Source: an uncultured Prevotella sp. (GTDB lineage Bacteria > Bacteroidota > Bacteroidia > Bacteroidales > Bacteroidaceae). From it: a stretch of 7,833 nucleotides of DNA. The DNA lies in assembly GCA_900556465.1 (NCBI GenBank), contig USPK01000060.1:1-7833 (forward strand). The letters run 5' to 3'. Below the pieces are notes generated by a model. That model ran no database searches and was not told the origin of the DNA. It was given only the letters and a program-made list of their open reading frames with translations. How positions within the stretch are numbered: position 1 is the stretch's first letter; each line of letters opens with the position of its first letter. Positions 6,514-7,833 of the stretch are shown in pieces. A program made the position numbers and the translations under genes.

Positions 6514-7407
6514 CTATTCCAGTTCCAGCGGCTGGTAGAACATACGCTTTAGAGAGGCGACTTGTATAGTGGGCCGCTCGGACGGTGACAGCTTGGCTAA
6601 CTTCTGCTCCATGTACGTATCAAAGCCGGTCAGCACTTCGCGCTCCAGTTTCAGCACGTCCTCTCTCGCCATGGGCACGTCCTCGGGCCGGGGAATGGCG
6701 CGGGCCACGTAGTACGTCTCGCCCTCCGGCACGCGCACCTGCACGGCCTCGAAGCGCAGCAGGCCGCTGTCCGCCTCGGCGCGCAGGATGAGCCCGGGCA
6801 GGCCGTGCAGCTTCCACGGTCCGGCGTCCTCGGGCAGTTTCTCCGCGTACCACGCCGTCCAGTCCCGGCCGCGGAAGCGCGCCGTCGCCTTGCGGCAGGC
6901 ATAGCCGCATACCGTCGCCGTATCCTCCGTCAGCGTCCAGTCCATCCGCGCCGTGCTGTCCTCGTAGATAAAGCGGTCATACGTCGTGCCGCCCATGCAC
7001 GCGAACGTGTCGCCGGCCCGGTCCCGCAGTTGGCTCTCCTGCCAAAAGCTGCTCCATTTCCCGAATCGCTCGTCCATCTCCCCCACCGTAACTTTCCAGT
7101 CCGTACGCCAGCACACCGAATCCTTCAGATAGTCGGAGTAGTCACTCCACTTCGTCCACTTCGCGCCTATCTGCATGATATACGCCACGCGCCGTACCAC
7201 CTTTATCACCGGATCCTTCCCAGCGAACGCATAGATACACTCCAGGCGCGGGTCGTCCACTTTCACTTCATGCTTCTGCCGGAAAGGCCGGCCGGAATCC
7301 TCGGCAACGGATTCCGGCAACGATACCGCAAATTGCCCCCTTACGGAAAGAACGCAGCAGGCCAGGGCCCACAGCAGGCATGTCCGTTGTAATATCCTCG
7401 CATCCAT
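6514..7407 (-). CDS. GLPGLI family protein (complete copy)
   Basis: A 297-residue exported protein of the GLPGLI family, a Bacteroidota family of unknown function often found beside TonB-dependent-receptor-like genes. The family motif is exact at residues 202-207 in AGPWKLHGLPGLIL (bases 6787-6804). It is preceded by CGYACRKATARFRGRDWTAWY, a segment also conserved in the neighbouring copy. The N-terminus MDARILQRTCLLWALACCVLSVRGQ reads as a signal peptide with probable cleavage near GQ; the two Cys in it do not fit a lipobox. The C-terminus ends FYQPLELE. It lies 38 nt downstream of a second GLPGLI gene and 89 nt upstream of the barrel gene, all on the minus strand, suggesting an operon. Periplasmic location is inferred; its biochemical role is unknown. 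Confidence 0.9.
   Translation of the reverse strand: MDARILQRTCLLWALACCVLSVRGQFAVSLPESVAEDSGRPFRQKHEVKVDDPRLECIYAFAGKDPVIKVVRRVAYIMQIGAKWTKWSDYSDYLKDSVCWRTDWKVTVGEMDERFGKWSSFWQESQLRDRAGDTFACMGGTTYDRFIYEDSTARMDWTLTEDTATVCGYACRKATARFRGRDWTAWYAEKLPEDAGPWKLHGLPGLILRAEADSGLLRFEAVQVRVPEGETYYVARAIPRPEDVPMAREDVLKLEREVLTGFDTYMEQKLAKLSPSERPTIQVASLKRMFYQPLELE
6784..6829 (-). repeat. Direct repeat unit, GLPGLI-coding block (copy 1)
   Basis: This 46-nt block around the GLPGLI motif matches 7716-7761 with only 4 mismatches by direct comparison. It reflects duplication of the gene, with this block kept almost unchanged by selection or gene conversion. Confidence 0.7.
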
Positions 7408-7445
7408 AGTCTCAAAAAATTAGATTGTTTCAGATTCGGGTCCGG

Positions 7446-7833
7446 TTACTCCAGCTCCAGCGGCTGATAGAAGAAGCGCGAAGGAAACTGCGTGCGCTCG
7501 TTCGGCAGGCCTTGGCTAACCACTTTGACCCCCTTCGAGGCCATGTATTCGCGTAAGCCGGTTCCCAGGACGCGCTCCATCTTGAGCACTTCTTCCCGCG
7601 TCGGGTGCAGGTCCATACGCTCGGGATAGGTATAGGCTATGTAGTACGTCTCGCCCTTTGGCACACGCAACTGCACGGCCTCGAACCGCAGCAGGCTGTC
7701 CGGCGTCTCCGCCTTCAGGATGAGGCCCGGCAGGCCGTGCAGTTTCCACGGGCCGGCGTCCACGGGAATCTCGTCCGTGTACCACACCGTCCAGTCACGC
7801 CCGCGGAAGCGCGTCGTCGCCTTGCGGCAGGCG
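7446..7833 (-). CDS. GLPGLI family protein, second paralogue (5' end beyond window)
   Basis: C-terminal 128 residues of a second GLPGLI protein; its start lies past the right edge. The open frame runs uninterrupted to the last bases, reading ACRKATTRFRGRDWTVWY before the GTG at 7787, so that GTG is an internal Val codon and not the start. GLPGLI is exact in AGPWKLHGLPGLIL (bases 7719-7736) and the protein ends RFFYQPLELE. Aligned without gaps to residues 170-297 of the downstream copy, about 76 of 128 positions are identical by my hand count. The two genes are therefore tandem paralogues, separated by 38 nt with no convincing promoter between them. The function is unknown, and the missing N-terminus probably carries a signal peptide. 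Confidence 0.88.
   Translation of the reverse strand, partial: ACRKATTRFRGRDWTVWYTDEIPVDAGPWKLHGLPGLILKAETPDSLLRFEAVQLRVPKGETYYIAYTYPERMDLHPTREEVLKMERVLGTGLREYMASKGVKVVSQGLPNERTQFPSRFFYQPLELE
7716..7761 (-). repeat. Direct repeat unit, GLPGLI-coding block (copy 2)
   Basis: Partner of the block at 6784-6829: 42 of 46 bases are identical, at the same place within the paralogous gene, 932 bp away. Confidence 0.7.

Noticed and set aside
7354..7407. Lipoprotein signal in the first GLPGLI protein (Cys17 and Cys18)
   Set aside because: The residues before the cysteines (WALA) do not fit a lipobox and hydrophobic residues continue after them, so an ordinary signal peptide fits better.
7408..7445. 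Possible promoter between the two GLPGLI genes (CTAATTTTTTG on the minus strand)
   Set aside because: The spacing between TA and TTTG is two bases too long for TAnnTTTG, and the site lies only a few bases from the ATG.
7446..7787. Second GLPGLI gene starting at the GTG at 7787
   Set aside because: The frame stays open to the window edge and the upstream residues match the conserved ACRKAT and RFRGRDWT segments of the paralogue, so the GTG is internal.

Overview
The window looks like a piece of a GC-rich Bacteroidota chromosome, most likely order Bacteroidales. Three things point there: two promoter elements of the Bacteroidota -7 type (TAnnTTTG), an outer-membrane barrel with an N-terminal carboxypeptidase-regulatory-like domain and a plug, and two genes of the GLPGLI family, which is characteristic of this phylum. 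Genus cannot be read from the sequence. All genes look intact except the one cut by the right edge.

Layout, left to right. (1) Minus strand, 45-645: the ribosomal protein pair rplU (L21) and rpmA (L27), driven by a well-formed promoter at about 736-765, with a leader of roughly 85 nt. (2) A divergent intergenic region, 646-934, with promoters facing both ways and GC-rich inverted repeats between them. (3) Plus strand, 935-3682: a large secreted multidomain protein with a transglutaminase-like cysteine domain, a beta-sandwich domain, what looks like a second, inactive transglutaminase-like core, and a thioredoxin-like C-terminus. (4) A convergent gap, 3683-3826, with a strong hairpin flanked by A and T tracts that can terminate both strands. 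(5) Minus strand, 3827-7833: an apparent operon in transcription order GLPGLI paralogue (start beyond the window), GLPGLI paralogue, TonB-dependent-receptor-like barrel. No SusD gene is present.

The ribosomal pair is housekeeping. The other genes are all predicted to be exported to the periplasm or outer membrane. The GLPGLI-GLPGLI-barrel cluster is the most system-like part: two tandem secreted paralogues of unknown function, transcribed just ahead of an outer-membrane barrel. The transglutaminase-like gene converges on this cluster but is a separate transcription unit, so a functional link is only a possibility. No RNA genes, insertion sequences, CRISPR arrays or phage features were seen.
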